Source: CBDFHV01 sp965247705
Lineage (GTDB): Bacteria; Pseudomonadota; Alphaproteobacteria; Rhodospirillales; CAMCUA01
Reading direction: 5' to 3'
DNA length: 64,000 nucleotides
NCBI GenBank assembly: GCA_965247705.1
Contig: CBDFHV010000082.1
Coordinates: forward strand, 1 to 64,000
Position numbers and translations under genes: made by a program. Below are positions 8,892 through 18,868 of this stretch, one piece after another (the first letter of the stretch is position 1; the number at the start of each line of letters is the position of its first letter). A model generated the notes under the pieces. The model had not been told where the DNA came from, made no database searches, and was given only the letters and a program-made list of their open reading frames with translations.

Positions 8892-9533
8892 ATGACCATC
8901 GAAGTCAAAATATGCGGTCTCAACGACCCGGCCGCCGTGGACGCGGCCGTGGCGGGCGGGGCGGGGCTGGTGGGGTTCGTCTTTTTTCCGCCCTCGCCAC
9001 GGTCCATCGCGCCGGCCTTCCAGGCCGGGCTTGCCGCCCGGGTGCCCGACGGCATCGTCAAGGTGGGTCTGGTGGTGGACGCCGACGACGTCCTGCTGGC
9101 GGAGCTGGTGAAGTCGGCTCGCCTCGATCTTTTGCAACTGCACGGCATGGAAAGCCCCGGCCGCGTGACCGAAGTCCGCGAGCGCTTCGGACTGCCGGTG
9201 ATGAAGGCGCTGGGCATTTCCGGCGCCAAGGACCTGGTGCTGGCCGGCGACTACGCGGCGGTCGCCGACCGCCTGCTGTTCGATGCCCGACCGCCCAAGG
9301 GCGCCACCCGCCCCGGCGGCAATGCCCAGCCCTTCGACTGGAAACTGCTCCGGGGACACGCCTGGGAGAGGCCGTGGATCCTGGCCGGCGGCCTGGATGT
9401 GGACAACGTGGCCCAGGCCACCACCGTTACCGGCGCCACCATCGTCGACGTCTCGTCCGGAGTCGAGGACCGACCCGGGGTCAAGAACCCGGCAAAAATC
9501 CGCCGCTTCCTGGAGGTGGCGAAGGCGCTATAG
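8892..9533 (+). CDS. trpF: phosphoribosylanthranilate isomerase
   Basis: This enzyme catalyses the Amadori rearrangement of PRA to CdRP in tryptophan synthesis. The 213-residue TIM barrel starts with KICGLNDP, whose cysteine is the expected general base. It continues with FVFFPPSPRSI, the DLLQLHG strand, the FDARPPKG loop with the general-acid aspartate, and ends with the phosphate-binding LAGGL and SSGVED motifs. It is first in the conserved order trpF-trpB-trpA-accD-folC. The 104 bp before it, after the toxin gene, presumably hold its promoter. Confidence 0.95.
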   Translation: MTIEVKICGLNDPAAVDAAVAGGAGLVGFVFFPPSPRSIAPAFQAGLAARVPDGIVKVGLVVDADDVLLAELVKSARLDLLQLHGMESPGRVTEVRERFGLPVMKALGISGAKDLVLAGDYAAVADRLLFDARPPKGATRPGGNAQPFDWKLLRGHAWERPWILAGGLDVDNVAQATTVTGATIVDVSSGVEDRPGVKNPAKIRRFLEVAKAL

Positions 9534-9616
9534 GGCAGGCGTCCCAACATTCCGTTTGGGCCGGCCAGGGGATATGCTGTATGTAGCCGCGCCCACTTCA
9601 CGGCCACAGGCGAGCG

Positions 9617-10828
<1,212 letters not shown>

Positions 10829-10865
10829 GGGGGGGATCGCGCCCCTCCGACGTGGACGGCAACTC

Positions 10866-11711
10866 ATGACCGGCGGCTCCCGCATCGCCAGGCGCTTCGC
10901 GGCCCTGAAGGCCGAGGGCCGCGCCGGTCTGGTTACCTTCGTCACCGCCGGCGATCCGGATCGGGAGACCTCGAAGGCCATCTTCCACGCCCTGCCCGAG
11001 GCCGGCGCCGATGTGATTGAACTGGGTGTTCCGTTCAGCGACCCCATGGCCGACGGGCCATCGGTGCAGGAAAGCTCCCTGCGGGCGTTGCGGAACGGGC
11101 ATACGGTAAAGGCGACCCTCGACATGGTACGGGAGTTCCGGGGCACCGACGACGACACCCCCGTGGTGCTGATGGGTTATTACAACCCGATCTATTCCCA
11201 TGGCACCGAGGCCTTCACCCGGGACGCGGCCGCCGCTGGCGTCGACGGCTTGATCGTGGTCGACCTGCCGCCGGAGGAAGCCGAGGAACTGGCATCCCCG
11301 GCGCGGGCGGCCGGCCTGGACCTGATCTTCCTCGCCGCGCCAACCACCGATGACGAACGCCTGTCCCAGGTGGCCCGCGACGTGAGTGGGTTTCTCTACT
11401 ACGTCTCCATCACCGGCATCACCGGAACCCGATCGGCGGCCGTCGACGACGTGGCCCAGGCGGTGGCGCGCATTCGCCGTCATGTGTCCATACCCATTGC
11501 CGTCGGCTTCGGCATCCGGACGCCGGAGCAGGCGGCCGAGATCGCGCGGATCGCCGATGCGGCGGTGGTCGGCTCGGCTCTGACCGACGCGGTGGGCGAC
11601 AACCTGGACGACGCCGGCCAGCCAAAACCGGGATGCGCCGACGCCGTCACCGCCCTGGTCAAGGCGCTGGCGGAAAGGATGCGCGGCGCGCGCGGCGGCG
11701 CGGCGGCATGA
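10866..11711 (+). CDS. trpA: tryptophan synthase alpha chain
   Basis: This chain cleaves indole-3-glycerol phosphate and channels indole to TrpB. The 281-residue TIM barrel contains ELGVPFSDPMADGP with the catalytic glutamate and GLIVVDLPPEEA with the catalytic aspartate. The phosphate-binding GFGIRTPEQA follows. The ATG at 10866 matches the family N-terminus; an earlier in-frame start lies inside trpB. The stop overlaps the accD start by 4 bp (ATGA). Confidence 0.96.
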   Translation: MTGGSRIARRFAALKAEGRAGLVTFVTAGDPDRETSKAIFHALPEAGADVIELGVPFSDPMADGPSVQESSLRALRNGHTVKATLDMVREFRGTDDDTPVVLMGYYNPIYSHGTEAFTRDAAAAGVDGLIVVDLPPEEAEELASPARAAGLDLIFLAAPTTDDERLSQVARDVSGFLYYVSITGITGTRSAAVDDVAQAVARIRRHVSIPIAVGFGIRTPEQAAEIARIADAAVVGSALTDAVGDNLDDAGQPKPGCADAVTALVKALAERMRGARGGAAA

Positions 11712-12658
11712 ACTGGCTCACCAACTTCGTCCGTCCGAAGCTGCGCGAACTGGTCGGCCAGCGGGAGATTCCCGACAACCTGTGGGACAAGTGCACCAGT
11801 TGCGGCGAGATGATCTTCCACCGCGAGCTGGAAGCGGCAAATCGGGTCTGTCCCCATTGCGGCCACCACATGCGCCTGACGGCGGAGCAGCGACTGGCCA
11901 TGCTGTTCGACGACGAGACCTTCCAGACCATCGAGCTTCCCAAGGTCGCGGTAGACCCCCTGAAGTTCCGCGACGGCAAGCGCTATACGGACCGCCTGAA
12001 GGATGCCCAGAACACAACCGGCGACGACGCCCTGGTGGTGGCCCACGGCACCATGGGCGGCATGGCCGTGGTCGTGGCGGCCTTGGACTTCCGGTTCATG
12101 GGCGGCTCCATGGGGATCGCGGTGGGCGAGGGCTTTCTGGCGGCAGCGCGCCTGGCGGTGATGCAGGACGCCCCCCTGATCGCGGTCACGTCGTCGGGTG
12201 GGGCACGCATGCAGGAAGGCATCCTGTCCCTGATGCAGATGGCCCGCACCACCATCGGCGTCGAGATGGTCAAGGAAGCGGGGCTGCCCTACATCGTCGT
12301 TCTGGCCGATCCCACCACCGGTGGCGTCTCCGCGTCCTTCGCCATGCTCGGCGACATCGCCATCGCCGAACCCGGGGCGGTGATCGGCTTCGCCGGGGCC
12401 CGGGTGATCGAGCAGACCATACGCGAATCCCTGCCCGAAGGGTTTCAGCGGGCCGAATACCTTCGCGACCATGGAATGGTGGATATGGTGGTCCGCCGAC
12501 AGGAGTTGCGCCAGACCCTGATCCGCATCCTCGGGCTCATTCGTCACCCGGGTCCATCCGCCGAGGTCGTCCCCTTGCCCGAAGACGATCCGGAGACGGG
12601 CGCCGCGGCGGCGGCGTCCGAAGAGGAGAGCCGTGGCGCGTCACCCCCGGTCGAATAG
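11708..12658 (+). CDS. accD: acetyl-CoA carboxylase carboxyltransferase subunit beta
   Basis: With AccA this forms the carboxyltransferase that makes malonyl-CoA for fatty-acid synthesis. The 316-residue protein has an N-terminal zinc ribbon (CTSCGE and CPHCGHH, about residues 27-49) and a crotonase-fold core with SSGGARMQEG and PTTGGVSASFAMLGD. The start ATG 11708 overlaps trpA by 4 bp. The C-terminal tail is short, acidic and alanine-rich, and overlaps the folC start by 26 bp. Confidence 0.96.
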   Translation: MNWLTNFVRPKLRELVGQREIPDNLWDKCTSCGEMIFHRELEAANRVCPHCGHHMRLTAEQRLAMLFDDETFQTIELPKVAVDPLKFRDGKRYTDRLKDAQNTTGDDALVVAHGTMGGMAVVVAALDFRFMGGSMGIAVGEGFLAAARLAVMQDAPLIAVTSSGGARMQEGILSLMQMARTTIGVEMVKEAGLPYIVVLADPTTGGVSASFAMLGDIAIAEPGAVIGFAGARVIEQTIRESLPEGFQRAEYLRDHGMVDMVVRRQELRQTLIRILGLIRHPGPSAEVVPLPEDDPETGAAAAASEEESRGASPPVE

Positions 12659-13982
12659 GGCCGGTCCTCGGAACGGGACCGAAAGCAAGGAACCGGTCCT
12701 TCCCTCGAGTGCCATCCTCGAACGGCTGACCCGCCTCCATCCCAGGGTGATCGACCTGACCCTGGGACGGGTGGAACGGCTGCTCGCCCGGCTGGGTCAT
12801 CCCGAGCGCGCTCTGCCGCCGGTGGTTAACGTGGCGGGCACCAACGGCAAGGGCTCGGTCATCGCCTTCCTGCGCGCCATCCTGGAAGCGGCGGGCCAGC
12901 GGGTGCACGTGGCCACCTCGCCCCATCTGGTGCGGTTCAACGAACGCATTCGTCTGGCCGGCGCGGTGATCGACGACGCAACCCTTTCCGCGTTGCTGGA
13001 GGAATGCGAGGTCGCCAACGACGGCGCGACCATCACCTTCTTCGAGATCACCATGGCCGCGGCTTTCCTGGGCTTTGCCCGCACAACCGCCGACTGGGTG
13101 CTGCTGGAAGTGGGCCTGGGTGGCCGGCTCGATGCCACCAATGTGGTCGCGCGGCCGGCGCTGACGGCGATCACGCCGGTGTCCCTGGACCATCAGCACT
13201 ATCTGGGCGACACCTTGTCCGCCATCGGGTTCGAGAAAGCGGGCATCCTCAAGCCCGGCGTGACCTGCGTTCTGGCCCGCCAGGCATCGGAGGCCGACCG
13301 GGTCATCCGCGCCCGGGCGGCCGAGGTGGGGGCGGAGATTATCGCCGAGGGCGTGGACTGGTCAGCCGGGAAGACTGCCGGCGGCCTTCGCTTCCAATTC
13401 GACGGGAAGACATTCGATTTACCCGACCCGGCCTTGGTCGGAGCGCATCAGGTCCAGAACGCCGGCCATGCCTTGGCCTGCGCCCGATTGCTGCCCGGGC
13501 CCCCCTTGCCGGACGCGGCGCTGGCCCAGGGTCTGGTCGACGTCGACTGGCCGGGCCGGCTACAGCGCCTGACTCGCGGGCCCATCGCTGAATCCCTGCC
13601 CCCCGGGTGGGAGCTGTGGCTCGACGGCGGCCATAATCCGGCCGCCGGCCGGGCCCTCGCGGACCAGGCCCGGTTGTGGTCCGACCGGCCCCTGGACTTG
13701 GTCCTCGGCATGCTGAACAACCGGGATCCCCGGGAATTCATGGCGCCACTCGCCCCCATGGCGCGGTCGGTCCAGGCCGTCCCCATTCCCGGTTCGCCCA
13801 ACGCCCACCCGCCGGAAGCCATTGCCGCGTCCCTCGCCGGCCTGGTTTCAATAGTGGGCACCGCCATCTCTGTAGGCGCGGCGGTTCAGTCGCTGGTGCA
13901 AGAGGGCAGCTCGCCGGGCCGCATTCTGGTGTGCGGGTCCTTGTATTTGATCGGCTCGGTCCTCGCGCTGGGGAACGAATGA
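12633..13982 (+). CDS. folC: bifunctional folylpolyglutamate synthase/dihydrofolate synthase
   Basis: This enzyme adds glutamate to dihydropteroate and folates in an ATP-dependent Mur-ligase-type reaction. The 449 residues include the P-loop NVAGTNGKGSV, the omega-loop region ATSPHLVRFNERIR and the Mur-type LLEVGLGGRLDATN motif. The GTG start at 12633 lies inside accD; a start slightly downstream cannot be excluded because the first 25 residues are not conserved. It is the last gene of the trp-acc block and converges on ftsY across a palindromic repeat pair. Confidence 0.93.
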   Translation: MARHPRSNRAGPRNGTESKEPVLPSSAILERLTRLHPRVIDLTLGRVERLLARLGHPERALPPVVNVAGTNGKGSVIAFLRAILEAAGQRVHVATSPHLVRFNERIRLAGAVIDDATLSALLEECEVANDGATITFFEITMAAAFLGFARTTADWVLLEVGLGGRLDATNVVARPALTAITPVSLDHQHYLGDTLSAIGFEKAGILKPGVTCVLARQASEADRVIRARAAEVGAEIIAEGVDWSAGKTAGGLRFQFDGKTFDLPDPALVGAHQVQNAGHALACARLLPGPPLPDAALAQGLVDVDWPGRLQRLTRGPIAESLPPGWELWLDGGHNPAAGRALADQARLWSDRPLDLVLGMLNNRDPREFMAPLAPMARSVQAVPIPGSPNAHPPEAIAASLAGLVSIVGTAISVGAAVQSLVQEGSSPGRILVCGSLYLIGSVLALGNE

Positions 13983-14000
13983 CGGCGGCGCGCGGATGAT

Positions 14001-14071
14001 GCGGGCCGGTCTGAGACCGGCCCCTACGCGTTTGAAATCGTTGGCGTAGGGGCGGGTCTCAGACCCGCCCG
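14001..14071. repeat. REP-like palindromic pair between folC and ftsY
   Basis: Two palindromic units face each other: 14001-14030, with core GGCCGGTCTGAGACCGGCC and tail CCTACGCG, and 14044-14071, with the reverse tail GCGTAGGGG and core GGGCGGGTCTCAGACCCGCCC. Each core folds on itself and the two units can also pair with one another. The pair sits between convergent genes and could stop transcription from both sides. The ftsY stop codon (14059-14061) lies within the right core. Related copies are at 32624-32690, 36549-36578 and 63803-63873. Confidence 0.85.
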
Positions 14072-15018
14072 TCCTCCAGCCCCATCAGGGAGCGGGCGAA
14101 GTCGCGGGCGGCGAAGGGGCGCAGATCGTCGATGCCCTCGCCGACACCGATGGCGTGGACCGGTAGGCCGAAGCGTTCGGCCAGGGCCACCAGCACCCCG
14201 CCCCGGGCGGTGCCGTCCAGCTTGGTGACCACCAACCCGCTGACCGAAACCATGTCGCGGAAAATCTCCACCTGGCTATGGGCGTTCTGGCCGACCGTGG
14301 CGTCGAGCACCAGCAGGCAATCGTGGGGGGCGTCGGGGTCGATCTTCTTCAGCACCCGCACCATCTTCTTCAGTTCGTCCATGAGGCCAGCCTTGTTTTG
14401 CAGGCGTCCGGCGGTGTCGATCAGCAGAACATCGGCATCCTCGGCGCGCGCCTTCTCCAGGGCGGCGTAGGCGAGCCCGGCGGCGTCGGCCCCGGTATTT
14501 CCCGCCACCACCGGGCAGCCCGACCGTTGGCCCCAGATTTGAAGCTGTTCGATGGCGGCGGCGCGGTAGGTATCGCCGGCGGCCAGGACCACGGTGCGGC
14601 CCTGGGCCCGTTGGGCGGCGGCCAGTTTGCCGATGGTGGTGGTTTTGCCGCCGCCATTGACCCCGCAAACCAGGATCACGTGGGGCCGGTGCGACGGGTC
14701 GATGGTCAGGGGAAGGGCCACCGGTTCCAGGATCGCCGTGATTTCCTCGGCCAGGGCGGCGCGGACTTCCTCGGGCGAAATCTCCTTGTCGAAACGGGTC
14801 TTGGCCAGGGATTGGCTGAGGCGGTGGGCGGCACCGACGCCCAGGTCGGCGGTAATGAGCAACTCTTCCAGCGCTTCGAGGGCCGAGTCGTCCAGGCGCC
14901 TGCCGGTGACCAGGCCCGCGATGCCGTCGCTCAGTCGCGACGCGCTGCGCCCGAGGCCCACCTTCAGGCGGCCGAACCAGCCCTTGGGTTCGGGGTCTTC
15001 GCCGGCGGCCTCCCTCAC
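14059..15018 (-). CDS. ftsY: signal recognition particle receptor FtsY
   Basis: This SRP receptor GTPase docks ribosome-SRP complexes at the inner membrane. The 319-residue protein has a short N-terminal helix, the four-helix N domain and the G domain with GVNGGGKTTT (P-loop), DTAGR and TKLDGTARGG. Like other alphaproteobacterial forms it lacks a long acidic A domain. The GTG start at 15018 overlaps the mtaB stop by 4 bp. The last residues (DGRV) are encoded by the palindromic repeat, so the repeat has invaded or defines the extreme C-terminus. Confidence 0.95.
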   Translation of the reverse strand: MREAAGEDPEPKGWFGRLKVGLGRSASRLSDGIAGLVTGRRLDDSALEALEELLITADLGVGAAHRLSQSLAKTRFDKEISPEEVRAALAEEITAILEPVALPLTIDPSHRPHVILVCGVNGGGKTTTIGKLAAAQRAQGRTVVLAAGDTYRAAAIEQLQIWGQRSGCPVVAGNTGADAAGLAYAALEKARAEDADVLLIDTAGRLQNKAGLMDELKKMVRVLKKIDPDAPHDCLLVLDATVGQNAHSQVEIFRDMVSVSGLVVTKLDGTARGGVLVALAERFGLPVHAIGVGEGIDDLRPFAARDFARSLMGLEDGRV

Positions 15019-16274
15019 GCCGCGACCCGGGCGAGGAGGGTTCCCTCGGCGACGCCGGTCAGGCGGGCGGGAACGATGTGGCCCGGCGCGGCCGGTGCAT
15101 CCAGGCGCACCGGCGCATAGTGCGGCGTGCGTCCCCTGTCGTCCCGTTCCACCAGCACGGTCGTCGCCGCACCCACCTGTTCATGCAGATAGGCGGTCAA
15201 GGCCGCGTTGCCGGCGGACCGCAAGCGCGCCGCGCGTTGCCGACGAACCCCGGCGGGTACTTGGGGCATGCGGGCGGCGGCGGTCCCCGGCCGGGGCGAA
15301 TAGGGAAAGACGTGCAGATAGGTGAGCCCCAGATCGTGGACGAAGGCCAGCGTATTGTCGAACATAGCGTCGGTCTCGGTGGGGAAGCCGGCGATCACGT
15401 CGGCGCCGAAGACGACGTCGGGGCGCGCCGCCCGGGCGCGGGCGCACAGCGCCGCCACGTCGGCCCGGGCGTGACGCCGCCGCATACGCTTGAGCACCAT
15501 GTCGTCGCCCGCCTGCAGGGACAGATGCAGATGGGGCATCAATCGCGGCTGGTCCGCCAGCAGGGCGATGACGTCGTCGTCGACGGCCGCCGGGTCCACC
15601 GTCGACAGGCGCAGGCGCTCAAGGTCCGGCACCGAAGTGAGAACATGCAGGGCGAGGGCGCCCAGGCTCATCTTGTGATCAAGGTCGTTGCCGTAGGAGC
15701 AGATGTCGACGCCGGTCAGCACAGCCTCCCGGTAGCCGCCGGAAACAAGGGTCCGCACCCGCTCCACCACCACCTCGGCGGGCACGCCGCGGTTGGGGCC
15801 CCTCACCGAGGGAATGACGCAGAAGGTGCAGCGATGGTCGCAGCCCTGCTGGATCTCGACGAAGGCTCGCGCCCGGCCGTCGAAGCCGTGGACCAGGTGG
15901 CCGGCGGTCTCCCGCACCCGGGCGATGTCGCCCACGGAGGCGGTTGGGGCACCGTCGTCGAACAGGGTGCCGGCGCGCCAGGTCGCGGGGTCCATCTTTT
16001 CGGCGTTGCCCAGCACCCGGTCCACCTGCGCCATGGCGGCAAAGGTCTCCGGCGTCCGCTGAGCCGCGCAGCCGGTGACGACGATGCGGGAACGCGGATG
16101 CTCGCGCTTCAGGCGGCGGATGGCCTGGCGGGCCTGGCGCTCCGCCTCGGCGGTGACGGTGCAGGTGTTGACGACGATGGTGTCGTTCAGGCCAGCGGCG
16201 TCGGCGTGGGCTCGGATCACTTCGGATTCGAAGGCGTTCAAACGGCAGCCGAAGGTGACGACGCGGGCAGCCAT
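15015..16274 (-). CDS. mtaB: tRNA t6A37 methylthiotransferase MtaB
   Basis: This radical-SAM enzyme adds a methylthio group to t6A37 of tRNA. The 419-residue protein has the N-terminal UPF0004 domain with cysteines in FGCRLN, NTCTVT and GCAAQ. The radical-SAM motif GCDHRCTFCVIPSVRG follows (CxxxCxxC), then a C-terminal TRAM-like segment. The ATG at 16274 is the family start; the frame is open upstream into dapF, but that part is out of family. The start overlaps the dapF stop by one base (TAATG). Operon order on this strand is dapF-mtaB-ftsY, conserved in alphaproteobacteria. Confidence 0.94.
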   Translation of the reverse strand: MAARVVTFGCRLNAFESEVIRAHADAAGLNDTIVVNTCTVTAEAERQARQAIRRLKREHPRSRIVVTGCAAQRTPETFAAMAQVDRVLGNAEKMDPATWRAGTLFDDGAPTASVGDIARVRETAGHLVHGFDGRARAFVEIQQGCDHRCTFCVIPSVRGPNRGVPAEVVVERVRTLVSGGYREAVLTGVDICSYGNDLDHKMSLGALALHVLTSVPDLERLRLSTVDPAAVDDDVIALLADQPRLMPHLHLSLQAGDDMVLKRMRRRHARADVAALCARARAARPDVVFGADVIAGFPTETDAMFDNTLAFVHDLGLTYLHVFPYSPRPGTAAARMPQVPAGVRRQRAARLRSAGNAALTAYLHEQVGAATTVLVERDDRGRTPHYAPVRLDAPAAPGHIVPARLTGVAEGTLLARVAA

Positions 16275-17116
16275 TAGGCCGCCGTGGTCAGCAGCGACGG
16301 GTCCAGCGTCCCGTGGAAGCTCACCGCCGCCGGGCCAGCCATTTCCACGTGTCCGTCTTCCCGCCAGACGATGCGCAAGGCGCCGCCGTCCAGCAGGACC
16401 TCGGCATCGCGCTCCGCGAGGCCGCGGCGGTGGGCGGCGACCAGGGCGGCGCAAGCCCCCGACCCGCAGGCCCGGGTCAAACCCACGCCCCGCTCCCACA
16501 CCCTGAGCCGGATGCGGTCCCGGGCCAACACCTGGGCGGCGCCCACATTGGTCCGCCGCGGGAACATGGGGTGATGCTCCAGCTCCCGGCCGTGGGTCTC
16601 CAGGGGCGCCGCCTCGGCGTCGTCGACCAGGAACACGGCGTGGGGATTGCCCACGTTGACCGCCACCGGATCGGCGAAGGGGCCGACGGCGACGCCCACG
16701 TGAAGGGTGTCCCGTTCTTCCGCCAGGGGAATGTCCCGCCACCCCAGGCGCACGGGGCCCATGTCGACGGTGACCAGGCCGTCGGCTTCGCGGCGGGTCG
16801 GCAACAGGCCGGCCACGGTCTCGACGACCAATCGCTTCTCGCCGCGCGCCGCCATCAGATGGGCGGCGACGCAGCGGGTGGCGTTGCCGCAGGCCTCCGC
16901 TTCGCCGCCGTCGGCGTTGTAGATGCCCATGAAAAGGTCGGCGCCGGCCTGGCGCGGGGGCTCGAGCAGGATCAACTGATCGCAGCCCACCCCAGACCGC
17001 CGGTCGGCGATGGTGCGGGCCAGGGGTCCGGTCAAGTTCAGCGGCGCCTCGCGCGTGTCGATCACGACGAAGTCGTTGCCGAGCCCGTGCATCTTGATGA
17101 AGGCTATATCGTTCAT
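16274..17116 (-). CDS. dapF: diaminopimelate epimerase
   Basis: This enzyme converts LL- to meso-diaminopimelate for lysine and peptidoglycan without a cofactor. In the 280 residues the two catalytic cysteines are in EACGNATRC and RACGSGACAA. The N-terminal KMHGLGNDFVV and the GVGCDQLI motif are typical. It is the first gene of the dapF-mtaB-ftsY run; the 55 bp gap upstream separates it from a ferredoxin-like gene on the same strand. Confidence 0.96.
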   Translation of the reverse strand: MNDIAFIKMHGLGNDFVVIDTREAPLNLTGPLARTIADRRSGVGCDQLILLEPPRQAGADLFMGIYNADGGEAEACGNATRCVAAHLMAARGEKRLVVETVAGLLPTRREADGLVTVDMGPVRLGWRDIPLAEERDTLHVGVAVGPFADPVAVNVGNPHAVFLVDDAEAAPLETHGRELEHHPMFPRRTNVGAAQVLARDRIRLRVWERGVGLTRACGSGACAALVAAHRRGLAERDAEVLLDGGALRIVWREDGHVEMAGPAAVSFHGTLDPSLLTTAA

Positions 17117-17171
17117 GACCGGCCTAATATGGCAAGGACGGCTCCGAAGTCCACAGGATCGGTGCGGGCGC

Positions 17172-17846
17172 CTATCGGTTCGCGGCCAGGAAGGCGGTCA
17201 TGTGGTGGCCCGCCTGGTCGGGTTCGTAGACGGTGTCCCGGCCCACCGGGCAGGCACGGCGGGCGCGGCAACCGAGGCCGAGACAGTCGGCGCCGGCCGG
17301 GCTTGCGATGTGGTCGATACAGACCGGCACGTCGTAGCGTCCGGGCGCCGGGAAGGCGCCGACCGGGCACGCAGACAGGCACGGCTTGTCGGCGCAGTCG
17401 TCGCAGGGGCTGATACGCGCATCGAAATTTGGCAGGAGCAGGCGCTCGGCGAAGGCCAGCGCCCCCCGGTAGGCATGCCACAGGCCATGGTCGGGATTGA
17501 TCAGGGGGCCGATGGGCGACGGATGCACGGCCTCCGCCTTCATGGCCCAACGCTGAAATGGCCAGTAGGGGGGACCGTCGAAGGGAAACAGCGCCGTGGC
17601 GCCCAGCGCGTTCGCCACGTCCGTGATCACCCGTCGGCTCCAGGCGTTCAAGGGATCGGGCTCGTCCCGCCGCGCCCACGCGAAGACCCGCCACATCGCC
17701 GGTCCGGCGTTGCCCACCATCAGCACGGTTGCCTTTTCGTCCGGAACTTCGTCTCCGGGAACTGGGTGAAAGCCGCCGCGCAGGATCAAGCCGTGAGGCT
17801 GCAGCAGCCGTGTTGCCTCCGCACAGAGGGTTGCAGGGAGAGCCAA
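17172..17846 (-). CDS. 4Fe-4S ferredoxin-type protein of unknown role
   Basis: This is a 224-residue cytosolic protein. The C-terminal part has the cluster-binding pattern CDDCADKPCLSACPVGAF at about 143-160 and additional cysteines in CLGLGCRARRACPVG that could complete a second cluster. The arrangement recalls the ferredoxin half of epoxyqueuosine reductase QueG, but the corrinoid-binding part is absent. The N-terminal 130 residues have no motif I recognise. It precedes dapF on the same strand. A redox or maturation role is inference. Confidence 0.75.
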   Translation of the reverse strand: MALPATLCAEATRLLQPHGLILRGGFHPVPGDEVPDEKATVLMVGNAGPAMWRVFAWARRDEPDPLNAWSRRVITDVANALGATALFPFDGPPYWPFQRWAMKAEAVHPSPIGPLINPDHGLWHAYRGALAFAERLLLPNFDARISPCDDCADKPCLSACPVGAFPAPGRYDVPVCIDHIASPAGADCLGLGCRARRACPVGRDTVYEPDQAGHHMTAFLAANR

Positions 17847-17873
17847 GTCTTTCTAGCCTCCTGCCTGATCGGC

Positions 17874-18485
17874 ATGACGCGTAGGGGATCGGTCCCGGTG
17901 GAACACTTCACAACCTCCAATCTAGTGATCTTCGCCGCCCTGGTGGTGCCGGGATTTCTTTCCATGAAGGTATTTTCTCTGTTCCATCCTCGAGACCGGG
18001 TCAGGCTGAAGGACGATCTTCTGGAAGCCGTTGCCTTCGGCATCGTGAATTTCGCGCTGCTCTCTTGGCCCATTGCGCGTCTGGCAGAGCCCGGATTCTC
18101 TACGACTAACCCGTTCCAGGCCTATTTTCTGATTGTCGTCGTCTTTTTCGTTGCTCCGGTTTTGTGGCCCGTGGTCCTCAATGTGTTCCTGAACTGGCTG
18201 TCTGCACGACGCATCATCCTCGAGCGCAGCCAAACCGCGTGGGACAACTTTTTCCTGCGGCGCGAGGTATGTTGGGTCCTGGTGCACCTTGGTGATGGCC
18301 GAAGAATCGGCGGATGGTTTGGCGAGAACTCCTATGCCAGCCTTTATCCGGATTCCGGTCACTTGTACTTGGAACAGCTCTGGCGGTTGGACGATCAAGG
18401 CGCATTCCTCGAGGCCGTTGAAGGCTCTCAGGGGATTGTTCTGCGGCCGGACGACTATCATATGATCGAGATGTTCAAAGCGTAA
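17874..18485 (+). CDS. DUF6338-family membrane protein
   Basis: This is a 203-residue protein with an N-terminal hydrophobic helix (NLVIFAALVVPGFLSMKVF), a second at AFGIVNFALLSWPIA and a third at FLIVVVFFVAPVLWPVVLNVFL. A soluble C-terminal part with GGWFGENSYASLYPDSGHLYLE follows. The layout and the segment LLEAVAFGIVNFALLSW match DUF6338. The ATG at 17874 has a poor ribosome site; GTG 17898 is an alternative. It is divergent from the ferredoxin-like gene and followed after 12 bp by a small gene that is probably its partner. Function unknown. Confidence 0.72.
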   Translation: MTRRGSVPVEHFTTSNLVIFAALVVPGFLSMKVFSLFHPRDRVRLKDDLLEAVAFGIVNFALLSWPIARLAEPGFSTTNPFQAYFLIVVVFFVAPVLWPVVLNVFLNWLSARRIILERSQTAWDNFFLRREVCWVLVHLGDGRRIGGWFGENSYASLYPDSGHLYLEQLWRLDDQGAFLEAVEGSQGIVLRPDDYHMIEMFKA

Positions 18486-18497
18486 GGAGCAGGTGAA

Positions 18498-18701
18498 ATG
18501 TCGGGGGATTCGCAGCGGACCCAACTGGGTGTTCATCCGAAGGAGACGCGGACACCACTGGTCGAAAAAGGCGGCGTCTCACCGATCAAGGGTTCTTCGA
18601 AGGACCGCGTCCCGCCCAAGGGGTCCGGCGTGCCCAAGGCCAATGGGCCGGCGGATGGTGACTCGGGCACCAATAGCGACGATCATGGGAACAGCGGCTA
18701 G
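18498..18701 (+). CDS. small disordered protein downstream of DUF6338
   Basis: This is a 67-residue hydrophilic protein rich in G, P, S, K and D without hydrophobic segments, so probably disordered. A strong ribosome site AAGGAG lies about nine bases before ATG 18498, and the gene begins 12 bp after the DUF6338 stop. Both facts argue that it is expressed as the second gene of a two-gene unit. No family is recognised. Confidence 0.6.
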   Translation: MSGDSQRTQLGVHPKETRTPLVEKGGVSPIKGSSKDRVPPKGSGVPKANGPADGDSGTNSDDHGNSG

Positions 18702-18725
18702 CCGCCGCCAGAGTTGCCTCTTCCC

Positions 18726-18755
18726 TTGACCTTTCCAGCCGGGGCAACGTATTAG
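18726..18755 (+). promoter_or_regulatory. candidate sigma-70 promoter for ffh
   Basis: TTGACC (18726-18731) and TATTAG (18750-18755) are separated by 18 bp. They lie about 115 bp before the ffh start and downstream of the small DUF6338-associated gene. Assigned by eye only. Confidence 0.45.
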
Positions 18756-18868
18756 TCCGCCTCTGGTTGCAGAATTGCGACGCTACCGATGCCCCGAGGG
18801 GCACCGCCAGTCCGCGAGTATCGCGCACTGGCGCGAAACCGTTTGGAACGGGAGTTGTTGGGCAAGCC

